From positions 1 through 33,512 of the forward strand of contig JAQTOX010000013.1 in NCBI GenBank assembly GCA_028713055.1: a stretch of 33,512 nucleotides of DNA. The letters run 5' to 3'. How positions within the stretch are numbered: position 1 is the first letter of the stretch; every line of letters begins with the position of its first letter. Shown one piece after another: positions 23,031 to 32,250 of the stretch. The notes under the pieces were generated by a model. The model had not been told where the DNA came from, did no database searches, and worked only from the letters and a program-made list of their open reading frames with translations. Source of the stretch: Methylococcales bacterium. GTDB lineage: Bacteria; Pseudomonadota; Gammaproteobacteria; Methylococcales; Methylomonadaceae. The translations under genes and the position numbers were made by a program.

Positions 23031-24506
23031 TCAAACTTCCGTGCTATGAACTCGAATCACTTTATTCAATTCGTCTGATGTCAACGGTTGGGCATTCTTT
23101 AACTGTTGCTGTAACACGTCTAACGTAGCTTCAGACACATCATTGCCAAGTTGTTGCCGTTGAAAAATACGCCGATTTAATTCTTCTTCAGCAACTTGAA
23201 AATCTAAAATCAAAAATTTTACCTGCATCTTGTTGGCTAATTTTTGAAACAAATCTCGCTGCTCTATTTTGAGAAAAGTGGCATCACACACAACCGAAAA
23301 ACCAGCCGCTAAAATAGTTTCAGCAAAGTCGGCGAGTTTTTGATAGGTTTGCCGAGTATGTTCCGTACTATAAAGATTCACTGCCGATTTTGATTCGGCA
23401 AACAAACGTTGTCGTTCAACATCAGAACGCAAATGGATAATTCCATCATTCTCCGCGAGTTTTGTGCTGTAAGTAGATTTCCCTGAACCCGAATAACCAT
23501 GCGTAATTAGTAATGCTGGTGGTTCGGGGGTTGTGAAATTTTCCGCCAGATTCGCATAAATTTTCGCGTCCTGTAAATCTTGTGGATTTTGATGCTGTTG
23601 CCAACGCAACACACACACTTTCGTGCGAACTAAAGCGCGATAAACCAAGTAATAACGCAATAAACTCAAACCCGAATAATCACCGTTACGACTCAAATAA
23701 CGGTTTAAAAATCGATAGGAAAAAGAACCAAGATTGCGATATTGCAAATCCATCACGATAAACGCTATATCACTCATCACATCAATCCAACGCAATGCCG
23801 GATTGAAGTCAATACCGTCAAACGGCGTAACACGATTCTCAAATAACGTGATATTGCCTAAATGCAAATCTCCATGACATTCACGAATAAAACCCTGTTG
23901 CTTGCGCTGCTGCATTAACGGCGTATTTTTTAATAATTCCTGTTCACCCCAATTTTCTAATTGCGTCAATTGCTGCAAAAATTTATCGTCCTGAATATAT
24001 GGACGAATATGCACAAAATTACCTGAAAACCAACGATGCGTTTCAATCACGGTGCCATAATAACTATCTGAAATATCTACGTTAGCATGATAGTGAAAAT
24101 CAGCGATGAGATCAGCGAGTTGGTCGATAATTTCAACGTCTAAACGACCTTGATTCGCCATTTCACTCAAAAGTTGGTCAGCAGAAAATTGCCGCATTTT
24201 CACCGCATATTCCATCACTTCACCATCACCATTTATTTTCGCATTCCCCAACGTTCCAGTAATCGGTACGACTTGTAAATAAAGTTCTGGCGCGAAACGG
24301 CGATTGAGGCGTAGTTCTTCTTCGCAATAAAAACGCCTTTTTTCGAGCGTGGAAAAGTCCAAAAAATCAAACTGAACTGGCTTTTTGATTTTGTAAACGA
24401 ATTGTCCCGTCAGTAATACCCACGAGATGTGCGTTTCAATCAATTCAATCGCACTCACAGAATGCGGATAAGCACTTGGATTTTGTAACGACTGAATTAA
24501 ATTCAT
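23031..24506 (-). CDS. Bifunctional APH-like kinase / P-loop ATP-binding protein (COG2187-COG0645 type)
   Basis: This 491-residue cytoplasmic protein joins two domains. The N-terminal part resembles aminoglycoside phosphotransferase-like kinases, with CHGDLHLGNI (H211, D213) as catalytic loop and FDGIDFNPALRWIDVMSDIAF as the metal-binding segment. The C-terminal part is a P-loop kinase of the zeta-toxin/gluconate kinase kind, with GYSGSGKST at 337-345 and VVCDATFL. Fused proteins of this design are widespread in proteobacteria and have no established substrate; resistance to aminoglycosides should not be assumed. GAGGTG upstream supports the ATG at 24506. It follows the DHOD-like gene by 30 bases on the same strand and may be the last gene of that transcript. 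Confidence 0.88.
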   Translation of the reverse strand: MNLIQSLQNPSAYPHSVSAIELIETHISWVLLTGQFVYKIKKPVQFDFLDFSTLEKRRFYCEEELRLNRRFAPELYLQVVPITGTLGNAKINGDGEVMEYAVKMRQFSADQLLSEMANQGRLDVEIIDQLADLIADFHYHANVDISDSYYGTVIETHRWFSGNFVHIRPYIQDDKFLQQLTQLENWGEQELLKNTPLMQQRKQQGFIRECHGDLHLGNITLFENRVTPFDGIDFNPALRWIDVMSDIAFIVMDLQYRNLGSFSYRFLNRYLSRNGDYSGLSLLRYYLVYRALVRTKVCVLRWQQHQNPQDLQDAKIYANLAENFTTPEPPALLITHGYSGSGKSTYSTKLAENDGIIHLRSDVERQRLFAESKSAVNLYSTEHTRQTYQKLADFAETILAAGFSVVCDATFLKIEQRDLFQKLANKMQVKFLILDFQVAEEELNRRIFQRQQLGNDVSEATLDVLQQQLKNAQPLTSDELNKVIRVHSTEV

Positions 24507-24536
24507 GGCACACCTCGCTATTTATGCGTTAAAAAA

Positions 24537-25550
24537 TCACCGCAACACACCCGTCGAACCAGAATAATTATCTAGAATCTGTACATAATTGGCACGTTCA
24601 TACGCACTGGGGTCAATCGCATTTTTTTGGCTGACACTGCCTTTCAGTTGCTCAATCGATTCATACTCATGTTCGATTAGCCACCGTTCTAATTCCGTCA
24701 ACATTTCAGTTAAACGCCCAACACCATCTTTCAACAAAACACTGCAAAGCTGCACCACATCCGCGCCAGCTAATAATGCTTTCAACATATCAGGGGTTTC
24801 GTGAAAACCACCCGTGACCGCTATGGATAAATTAGTGCGTCCATACAATAACGCCGCCCAACGGATGCGTAATAAGGCTTCGGATGGTGTGGATAATTCT
24901 AATTTTGGAATCACTTGCAACGTTTCTAAATCAATATCGGGCTGATAAAAACGATTAAAAATCGTAATGCCATTTGCGCCAGCCGCTTCCAACCGTTTCG
25001 CAAAATGAATCGGTGAGCTGAATTGTGATGAAATTTTTATCGCAATCGGCACGCTAACGCAGATTTTCAATTCTCGCAAAATGTTTATGTAACGATTTTC
25101 TACCACTTCACTACTTTCATCCGCATTTGCCGCCAAGTGATAGATATTTAGCTCTATCGCATCTACACCGGCTTGTTCCAATTGTTTGCCGTAATCTACC
25201 CAACCGCTCAAAGACGTGCCGTTCAAACTTGCAATCACAGGAATCGCCAACGCAGATTTTAGCTTTTGTACGTGCGCTAAATACTTTTCTTGGTGAGTTT
25301 GGATGTCAACCAGTATTGGATGAAACGAATCCGCCTCGCTATGCCCGATGGCTTGCTGATCAAAAAATCGCGCCATTTGCTGTGCTTCAGATTCGATTTT
25401 CTCTTCAAACAGCGAATAAATAACCAATGCCGCTGCCCCTGCATCTTCCACTCGCCGCGCACTGTCTACGTCTTTACTTAATGGCGATGCGGATGGCACT
25501 AACGGATTTTTCAATTTCAACCCAAGATAAGTCGTCGTCAAATCAATCAT
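24537..25550 (-). CDS. Dihydroorotate dehydrogenase-like flavoprotein
   Basis: FMN-binding TIM barrel of 337 residues, related to class 1 dihydroorotate dehydrogenases. I start it at 25550 (MIDLTTTYLGLKLKNPLVPSAS), where ATGA overlaps the stop of the nifJ-type gene; a longer frame would run into that gene. It retains SPLSKDVDSARRVEDAGAAALV, the VPIAIKIS strand and a phosphate-binding VTGGFHETPDMLKALLAGADVVQLCSVLL. It lacks the N-x-S-x-P-N active loop of true enzymes: ELNIYHLAAN stands in its place. It is thus probably not the pyrimidine enzyme. Close relatives are commonly found beside pyruvate:ferredoxin oxidoreductase, so a role linked to electron transfer is plausible but unproven. Confidence 0.88.
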   Translation of the reverse strand: MIDLTTTYLGLKLKNPLVPSASPLSKDVDSARRVEDAGAAALVIYSLFEEKIESEAQQMARFFDQQAIGHSEADSFHPILVDIQTHQEKYLAHVQKLKSALAIPVIASLNGTSLSGWVDYGKQLEQAGVDAIELNIYHLAANADESSEVVENRYINILRELKICVSVPIAIKISSQFSSPIHFAKRLEAAGANGITIFNRFYQPDIDLETLQVIPKLELSTPSEALLRIRWAALLYGRTNLSIAVTGGFHETPDMLKALLAGADVVQLCSVLLKDGVGRLTEMLTELERWLIEHEYESIEQLKGSVSQKNAIDPSAYERANYVQILDNYSGSTGVLR

Positions 25551-28500
25551 TGTTGTTCTCCCACTTTGCGTTGGACTTTGAGAGCTGAAACAGGAGTAGT
25601 TTCGTTCCAATCTAGCTCAGAAAGCTGCTTGTAAAAATGATAACGATCTTTTACATCTTGTTGTGCTTGCGCCAAAAAACGCTCGGCATCGTCGGGATGC
25701 GTTTGCCACAACATACTGAAACGGGTTTCAGTTTGCACAAATTCACGGTATGGAATCGACGGTTCTGCTGAATCCATGTGCATCGGATTTTTTCCCTGTT
25801 TAATTTTATTGGGATCAAAGCGGAATAATGGCCAATGTCCACTTTTTACCGCTAAGTTTTGTTGTCGATGATTGTTCGATAAATCCACACCATGCGCGAT
25901 ACAAGGTGCGTAAGCGATGATAATCGACACGCCTTCATGCGCCTCAGCTTCAATAAAAGCATTGAGCGTTTGAGTATCTTTACCAGCATAAGCAACATGT
26001 GCGACATACACATTGCCGTAATCCATCGCCAATAAGGCTAAATCTTTTTTTGCCGTTGCTTTACCGCCCGCTGAGAATTTTGCCACCGCGCCTAATGGTG
26101 TTGATTTTGAAGTTTGTCCGCCAGTGTTGGAATAAACTTCCGTATCCAAAACCAAAATATTGACATTGCGACCACTCGCCAAAACATGGTCAAGTCCGCC
26201 ATAACCAATGTCATACGCCCAGCCGTCGCCACCAATAATCCACACGCTTTTTTTGCATAAACTGTCAGCTAATTCCATCAATTGAGATGCAAGTGGATTA
26301 TCGATAGTTTTCAATTCCTCTTTTAAATCAGCGATTCTTTGACGCTGTTCATAGATTCCTGTTTCTGTAGATTGGTCTGCTCTTAGGATGTCTTCAAATA
26401 AATCAACGCCTATTTTTTCCCACAATCCCATAAGCAACTCTTTTGCTTGCTCGGCTTTTTTATCCAGCGCAACGCGCATTCCTAAACCGAATTCGGCATT
26501 GTCTTCAAATAACGAATTGCTCCACGCTACACCACGTCCTTCAGCATTTTTAGTCCACGGTGTTGTCGGTAAATTACCCCCATAAATCGACGAACAACCT
26601 GTTGCATTCGCTACCAACATTCGGTCGCCAAATAATTGCGAAGCGAGTTTGATATAAGGCGTTTCGCCACAACCTGCACACGCACCCGAAAATTCAAACA
26701 ACGGCTGCAACACCATCGAACCTTTGATGGTGTTGGTTTTTAACAATCGACGGTCATATTCGGGAATCGATAAAAAGAAATCCCAATTTTCACGTTCGGT
26801 TTCGCGCAACGGCGGTTGTGGCTGCATATTTAATGCTTTGCGACTGGCGTTGGATTTATCTCGAATCGGACAAATATCCACACACAAACTACAGCCCGTG
26901 CAATCTTCTGGCGCGACTTGGTAACTCATCGCTAATTCAGCGGGGAAATCCTTGCCAAGTATTGGCGCGTATTTAAATGTTTTTGGCGCGTTTGCCAAAA
27001 AATCAGTTTGAATTAGTTTGCTGCGAATCACCGAATGTGGACAAACCATCACGCATTTACCACATTGCGTACACAAATCGGTTTCCCATACCGGAATTTC
27101 TAAGGCTAAATTTCGTTTTTCATAAGCTGCCGTGCCGGTTGGAAATGTGCCATCAACGGGCATCACGCTAACGGGCAACATATCACCCCGACCGGCAATA
27201 ATTTCACCCGTCACTTTTTTTATAAAATCAGGTGCAAATTCGCCAATTGCAGATGGAATCGAAATAGAAGTACACACCAAGGTTTGTAACGGTACAGAAC
27301 GCAACCCCGCTAACGTTTCGTCGATAGCGAGCATATTGAGTTCGATTATTCGCTGACCTTTTTTGGCGTAAGTTTTTTCGACAGTATGTTTAATAGCAGC
27401 TATCGCTTGCTCCTGCGGTAACACGCCAGAAATCGCAAAAAAACAAGTCTGCATAATGGTGTTAATACGTCTGCCCATTCCCGTTTTTTCAGCGACCGCA
27501 TACGCATCGATGACATAAAATCGAATGTTCTTATCGAGCATTTGCTGTTGCATTTTATCGGGCAATGAAGCCCAAACTTGCTCAACGGATTCAGAAGAAT
27601 TCAATAAAAACACTGCATTTTTCGCCGCGTTAGCGAGCATGTCGTAACGTTGCAAAAAAATCGTTTGATGACAGCCAATGAAATTCGCGTCATTTTCAGA
27701 AATCAAATACGTCGAACGAATTGGTTTTACCCCAAAACGTAAATGCGAAACCGTAATTGCCCCCGATTTTTTCGAGTCATAAACGAAATAACCTTGTGCA
27801 TTCAATTCCGTTTCTTCACCAATAATTTTGATGGTGTTTTTATTTGCGCCAACTGTGCCATCACTGCCTAAACCATAAAACATGGCCTGGAATGTTTCGG
27901 AGTGCGCGTCGGTGCGATAACTTTCGTCCCAATCTAAACTGGTGTGCGTGACATCGTCGTAAATACCGATAGTGAAATTATTTTTAGGGGACGTAGATTT
28001 TAATTCGTCGAAAATTGCCTTAATCATTCCAGGCGTAAATTCTTTAGACGACAAGCCATAACGTCCGCCAACAACTTTTGGTAATTCTAAAAATTTCGAC
28101 GCGCCACTCAGATAATCTTGTGCGAGTGCCGTCAAAACATCTTTGTAAAGCGGTTCGCCGTCCGCACCAGGTTCTTTAGTGCGATCTAACACAGCGATTT
28201 TACGGCAGGTTTTAGGTAATGCTGCGAGCAAACTGTTAGCATCGAAAGGACGATATAAACGTACTTTAAGCAAACCGACCGATTCACCTTGTCGATTCAA
28301 ATACTCAAGCGTTTCTGTGACCGCTTCTGCGCCCGAACCCATGATAACAATCACACGCTCCGCTTCTGTTGAACCGACATATTCAAACAAACGATAAGCT
28401 CGTCCCGTCAGTTCAGCAAAACGATTCATCGCATTTTGCACAATTTTTGGCATCGCTTGATAGTGTGAATTTACGGATTCACGCGCTTGGAAATACACAT

Positions 28501-29170
28501 CTGGATTTTGCGCCGTCCCGCGCAACATAGGATTATCAGGCGTTAAAGCACGACTTCGGTGAGCCACAATCCATTCTTCGTTAATCATTCCGCGAAATAC
28601 ATCATCGTCAAACATTTGAATTTTGGCTAATTCATGCGACGTTCGAAAACCATCGAAAAAATGCAGCAACGGAATCCGACTTTCTAGCGTCACGGCGTGA
28701 GCAATCAACGCAAAATCTAAAACTTCTTGCGGCGAATTAGAACAGAGCATTCCAAATCCCGTCATTCGCGCTGCCATCACGTCGCTGTGATCGCCAAAAA
28801 TGGATAATGCCTGACACGCCAACGAACGTGCAGCAATATGAAACACTGTCGACGTTAATTCACCGGCAATTTTGTACATATTCGGCAGCATCAACAATAA
28901 ACCTTGAGATGCGGTAAATGTGGTGGCAAGTGAACCGGCTTGCAACGCGCCATGAATTGCGCCCGCTGCACCGGCTTCACTTTGCATTTCGATAACGTGG
29001 GGAACGGTTCCCCATAAATTAGTTTGACCGTTAGACGACCATTCGTCTGACCATTCGCCCATTGGCGTGGCGGGAGTTATGGGATAAATTGCGATGACTT
29101 CGCTGAGTTTGTGCGCTACCGTGGCGGCAGCTTGATTTCCATCGATGGTAAGTGTTTTCTGATTTTGCAT
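25547..29170 (-). CDS. nifJ: Pyruvate:ferredoxin (flavodoxin) oxidoreductase
   Basis: This enzyme converts pyruvate and coenzyme A to acetyl-CoA and CO2, reducing ferredoxin or flavodoxin. It works in anaerobic or low-oxygen metabolism and often feeds electrons to nitrogenase. The 1207-residue single chain has the full domain series: alpha-type N-terminus (DGNQAAATVAHKLSEVIAIYPITPATPMGEW); gamma domain; two 4Fe-4S motifs (CTQCGKCVMVC from about residue 700, CTGCSLCVDIC from about 757); and the beta part with the CAGCGETPYIKL cluster ligand, GGDGWAYDIGYGGLDH (about 977) and NTGGQTSKSTPLG for thiamine pyrophosphate. GAGGG precedes the ATG by 7 bases. The DHOD-like gene is translationally coupled downstream. 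No nif structural genes are in the window. Confidence 0.96.
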   Translation of the reverse strand: MQNQKTLTIDGNQAAATVAHKLSEVIAIYPITPATPMGEWSDEWSSNGQTNLWGTVPHVIEMQSEAGAAGAIHGALQAGSLATTFTASQGLLLMLPNMYKIAGELTSTVFHIAARSLACQALSIFGDHSDVMAARMTGFGMLCSNSPQEVLDFALIAHAVTLESRIPLLHFFDGFRTSHELAKIQMFDDDVFRGMINEEWIVAHRSRALTPDNPMLRGTAQNPDVYFQARESVNSHYQAMPKIVQNAMNRFAELTGRAYRLFEYVGSTEAERVIVIMGSGAEAVTETLEYLNRQGESVGLLKVRLYRPFDANSLLAALPKTCRKIAVLDRTKEPGADGEPLYKDVLTALAQDYLSGASKFLELPKVVGGRYGLSSKEFTPGMIKAIFDELKSTSPKNNFTIGIYDDVTHTSLDWDESYRTDAHSETFQAMFYGLGSDGTVGANKNTIKIIGEETELNAQGYFVYDSKKSGAITVSHLRFGVKPIRSTYLISENDANFIGCHQTIFLQRYDMLANAAKNAVFLLNSSESVEQVWASLPDKMQQQMLDKNIRFYVIDAYAVAEKTGMGRRINTIMQTCFFAISGVLPQEQAIAAIKHTVEKTYAKKGQRIIELNMLAIDETLAGLRSVPLQTLVCTSISIPSAIGEFAPDFIKKVTGEIIAGRGDMLPVSVMPVDGTFPTGTAAYEKRNLALEIPVWETDLCTQCGKCVMVCPHSVIRSKLIQTDFLANAPKTFKYAPILGKDFPAELAMSYQVAPEDCTGCSLCVDICPIRDKSNASRKALNMQPQPPLRETERENWDFFLSIPEYDRRLLKTNTIKGSMVLQPLFEFSGACAGCGETPYIKLASQLFGDRMLVANATGCSSIYGGNLPTTPWTKNAEGRGVAWSNSLFEDNAEFGLGMRVALDKKAEQAKELLMGLWEKIGVDLFEDILRADQSTETGIYEQRQRIADLKEELKTIDNPLASQLMELADSLCKKSVWIIGGDGWAYDIGYGGLDHVLASGRNVNILVLDTEVYSNTGGQTSKSTPLGAVAKFSAGGKATAKKDLALLAMDYGNVYVAHVAYAGKDTQTLNAFIEAEAHEGVSIIIAYAPCIAHGVDLSNNHRQQNLAVKSGHWPLFRFDPNKIKQGKNPMHMDSAEPSIPYREFVQTETRFSMLWQTHPDDAERFLAQAQQDVKDRYHFYKQLSELDWNETTPVSALKVQRKVGEQQ

Positions 29171-29200
29171 TGAACAACCCTCGTGATAAACAAAAAAGTG

Positions 29201-29229
29201 AGTATCTTGACTGCGGCACGAGTTTACAA
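29201..29229 (-). promoter_or_regulatory. Candidate sigma-70 promoter for nifJ-type gene
   Basis: On the minus strand TTGTAA (29229-29224) and GATACT (29206-29201) are separated by 17 bases and end 30 bases before the start codon. Each box matches four of six consensus positions. No sigma-54 GG-N10-GC pattern was seen. Read by eye only. Confidence 0.35.
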
Positions 29230-29261
29230 CGGTAATCGAAAATAAGTTACATTTTTAGGGC

Positions 29262-29294
29262 GTGAACTTGCCATTTTCTCTTTGACAAGTTCAC
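29262..29294 (-). terminator. Inverted repeat after valS
   Basis: GTGAACTTG and CAAGTTCAC form a perfect 9-pair stem around a 15-base loop, 14 bases past the valS stop on the minus strand. No T run follows, so it may be a rho-dependent stop or a stabilising 3' hairpin rather than a classic terminator. Confidence 0.45.
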
Positions 29295-29308
29295 TCTGAA
29301 ATCAAAAT

Positions 29309-32107
29309 CTACAACGCGCTAATTTTTACGTGTTGCACTTGTAAATTACCGAGCGTTGATTGCAATTCAGCTAATCTTGCCCGTTCTTTTTCAAGCACCG
29401 CAACGGGAGCTTTTTCAACAAACGATGGATTGTTTAGTTTTACTTCGATGCGTTCCAATTCAGTTTGGATTTTCAAAATTTCTTTGTCTAATCGTGCCAA
29501 TTCAGCCGTTTTATCAATCAAGCCTGCAATCGGAATCAAAATTTGCATTTCACCCACAATCGCAATCGCTGATTCTGGCGCAACATCATCGGCATTTAGC
29601 CACGTCATCGTTTCTAAACGTGCCAATCTGTTCAAATAAACGCGATTGGTTTCTAAACGTTCAGCATCTTGCGTTGAACCGTGTTGCAATAAAACAGGTA
29701 ATGGTTTGCTTGGCGCAATGTTCATTTCGCCGCGAATTCGACGCACGCCCAAAATCACAGCCATGAGCCAATCGGTATTTTGAACTGCCTCGTTATCGAT
29801 TTTAGATTCGTCGGCAATCGGATACGACTGCAACATAATCGTGTCGCCTTCAACGCCAGCGAGCGGCGCGACACGTTGCCAGATTTCTTCGGTAATAAAC
29901 GGAATGATTGGATGGGCTAAACGCAAAATCGTTTCCAAAACGTGCAATAACGTTTTGCGTGTCCCACGTTGCAACACTTCGTTATCCGATTGCAATGCAA
30001 CTTTTGTTAATTCCAAATACCAATCGCAGTATTCATTCCAAGTAAATTCGTAAATTGCTTGCGCCGCCAAATCGAAACGGTAGTTATCAATCGCGTGACT
30101 GGTCGTTGAAATGACTTGATTCAAACGCGCCACAATCCAACGGTCAACGTGTGAGAATTCACATTCGCCCGTCAAACCACAATCGTGTTCTTCGGTATTC
30201 ATCAACACATAACGCGCGGCATTCCAAAGTTTGTTACAGAAATTGCGATAACCTTCGGTGCGAGCCAAATCAAAACGAATATCACGCCCTGTTGAAGCGA
30301 GTGACGCAAAGGTAAAACGCAACGCATCTGTGCCATAAGATTGAATGCCGTCAGGGAATTGTTTGCGTGTAGCTTGTTCGATTTTTTTCGCATATTGCGG
30401 TTGCATCATCCCAGACGTGCGTTTTGCAACCAGCGTTTCTAAATCGATACCGTCGATAATATCAATCGGGTCTAACACGTTGCCTTTCGATTTCGACATT
30501 TTTTGCCCTTCGGCATCGCGCACCAAACCATGAATGTAAACTTCTTTGAATGGCACTTCGCCACGGAATTTCAAGCCCATCATAATCATCCGCGCCACCC
30601 AGAAGAAAATGATGTCAAAACCTGTGACTAAAACGCTAGTTGGATAAAAGGTTTTTAAATAATCAGGTTCATTTTTGCCATCCCAACCCAATGTCGAGAA
30701 CGGCCATAACGCCGATGAAAACCAAGTATCCAAAACGTCTTCGTCTTGTTTCAATGAATAATCCGCTGGCAAATTATGTTTTTCACGAATTGCAGATTCT
30801 GATTCACCGACGTAGATATTGCCTTTGTCGTCATACCACGCAGGAATGCGATGTCCCCACCAAATTTGGCGCGAAATACACCAATCTTGAATGTTTCGCA
30901 TCCACTCGAAATAAGTGTTTTTCCAATTATCAGGGACAAATTTAATATCACCATTTTCAACAGCAGCAATTGCTGGTTCAGCAAGTGGCGCAACTTTCAC
31001 ATACCATTGGTCAGTCAAAAATGGTTCGATAACACTGCCTGAACGGTCGCCGCGTGGTGTCATCAATTTATGGTCAGCAATTTTTTCAAGCAAACCAGCC
31101 GCTTCAAAATCAGCAACAATTTGTTTGCGAGCTTCAAAACGGTCTAAACCACGGTATTTTTCAGGCACGAGCGCATCATCATTGATGCTGGCGTTGACAG
31201 TTAAAATGTTAATCAAACCGCCGTGTGGCAAATTTTGAATGGCTGACGTGTGACGGTGGCGCGTCCAGACTTCGTAATCGTTGAAATCGTGAGCAGGCGT
31301 GATTTTCACGCAACCTGTTCCAAATTCGGGGTCAACATATTCGTCAGCAATAATCGGAATTCGACGACCTGTTAAAGGCAATTCCACAAATTCACCGAGT
31401 AAATGTTTATAACGGTCATCGTTTGGATGAATCGCCACTGCCGCATCACCGAGCATTGTTTCAGGGCGCGTCGTGGCAACAATTAAATGCCCTTGACCAT
31501 TCGACAACGGATAACGCAAATGCCACATAAAGCCGTTTTCTTCTTCAGATAAAACTTCTAAATCCGAAACCGCCGTGTGCAAAACAGGATCCCAATTCAC
31601 CAAGCGTTTACCACGATAAATTAAGCCTTCTTCGTATAATTTAATGAAAACTTCTTGCACCGCGCCAGACATTCCTTCATCCATCGTGAACCGTTCGCGT
31701 GACCAATCGAGTGATGACCCCATGCGACGTAATTGACGGGTAATGGTTCCGCCTGATTCGCCTTTCCATTCCCATATTTTTTCGATGAATTTTTCCCGTC
31801 CAAAATCGTGGCGCGTTTTGCCTTCGGCATTGCAAAGACGTTCCACAACCATTTGTGTGGCAATCCCCGCGTGGTCAGTTCCCGCTTGCCAAAGAGTGTT
31901 GCAACCTTTCATGCGGTGATAACGTGTCAACGCATCCATAATCGTGTCTTGAAACGCATGACCCATGTGCAAACTGCCTGTGACGTTTGGCGGTGGAATC
32001 ATGATGCAATACGGTTCACCTTCGCCAGATGGTGCGAAATACTGTTTGCTTTCCCAGTTTTCATACCATCGTTGTTCAATATCATGCGGGGCGTAAGTTT
32101 TTTCCAT
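29309..32107 (-). CDS. valS: Valyl-tRNA synthetase
   Basis: ValS is a class I aminoacyl-tRNA synthetase that charges tRNA-Val and edits mischarged threonine. The 932-residue protein has the HIGH-type motif HMGH (47-50) in [13 protein letters not shown] and an inserted editing domain with [18 protein letters not shown]. The [13 protein letters not shown] motif (KMSKS about 536-540) is present. An anticodon-binding region is followed by a C-terminal coiled coil ([23 protein letters not shown]) typical of bacterial ValS. Length is close to E. coli ValS (951). A strong AAGGAG lies 9 bases before ATG. It is transcribed divergently from the EAL gene. Confidence 0.97.
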   Translation of the reverse strand: MEKTYAPHDIEQRWYENWESKQYFAPSGEGEPYCIMIPPPNVTGSLHMGHAFQDTIMDALTRYHRMKGCNTLWQAGTDHAGIATQMVVERLCNAEGKTRHDFGREKFIEKIWEWKGESGGTITRQLRRMGSSLDWSRERFTMDEGMSGAVQEVFIKLYEEGLIYRGKRLVNWDPVLHTAVSDLEVLSEEENGFMWHLRYPLSNGQGHLIVATTRPETMLGDAAVAIHPNDDRYKHLLGEFVELPLTGRRIPIIADEYVDPEFGTGCVKITPAHDFNDYEVWTRHRHTSAIQNLPHGGLINILTVNASINDDALVPEKYRGLDRFEARKQIVADFEAAGLLEKIADHKLMTPRGDRSGSVIEPFLTDQWYVKVAPLAEPAIAAVENGDIKFVPDNWKNTYFEWMRNIQDWCISRQIWWGHRIPAWYDDKGNIYVGESESAIREKHNLPADYSLKQDEDVLDTWFSSALWPFSTLGWDGKNEPDYLKTFYPTSVLVTGFDIIFFWVARMIMMGLKFRGEVPFKEVYIHGLVRDAEGQKMSKSKGNVLDPIDIIDGIDLETLVAKRTSGMMQPQYAKKIEQATRKQFPDGIQSYGTDALRFTFASLASTGRDIRFDLARTEGYRNFCNKLWNAARYVLMNTEEHDCGLTGECEFSHVDRWIVARLNQVISTTSHAIDNYRFDLAAQAIYEFTWNEYCDWYLELTKVALQSDNEVLQRGTRKTLLHVLETILRLAHPIIPFITEEIWQRVAPLAGVEGDTIMLQSYPIADESKIDNEAVQNTDWLMAVILGVRRIRGEMNIAPSKPLPVLLQHGSTQDAERLETNRVYLNRLARLETMTWLNADDVAPESAIAIVGEMQILIPIAGLIDKTAELARLDKEILKIQTELERIEVKLNNPSFVEKAPVAVLEKERARLAELQSTLGNLQVQHVKISAL

Positions 32108-32250
32108 GAGTTTTTCTCCTTATGAGTTTGTTAAATTAAAATGAAAAATGTGTAATTTTTGATTTAAAAAAGCCGCGTTTTAGTTGTTGTTATTTTGTAA
32201 TAAAAACGGTCTAACCTACACAACAAATTAAAACATTTATTAGGTTATTT

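Noticed and set aside
23031-24506. Aminoglycoside resistance gene
   Set aside because: The APH-like fold is fused to a P-loop kinase in a family of unknown substrate; resistance cannot be inferred from the HGDLH motif.
25551-25610. N-terminal extension of the dihydroorotate-dehydrogenase-like protein
   Set aside because: It runs inside the nifJ-type coding sequence in another frame; the ATGA at 25550-25547 and the MIDLTTTYLG start fit the family.
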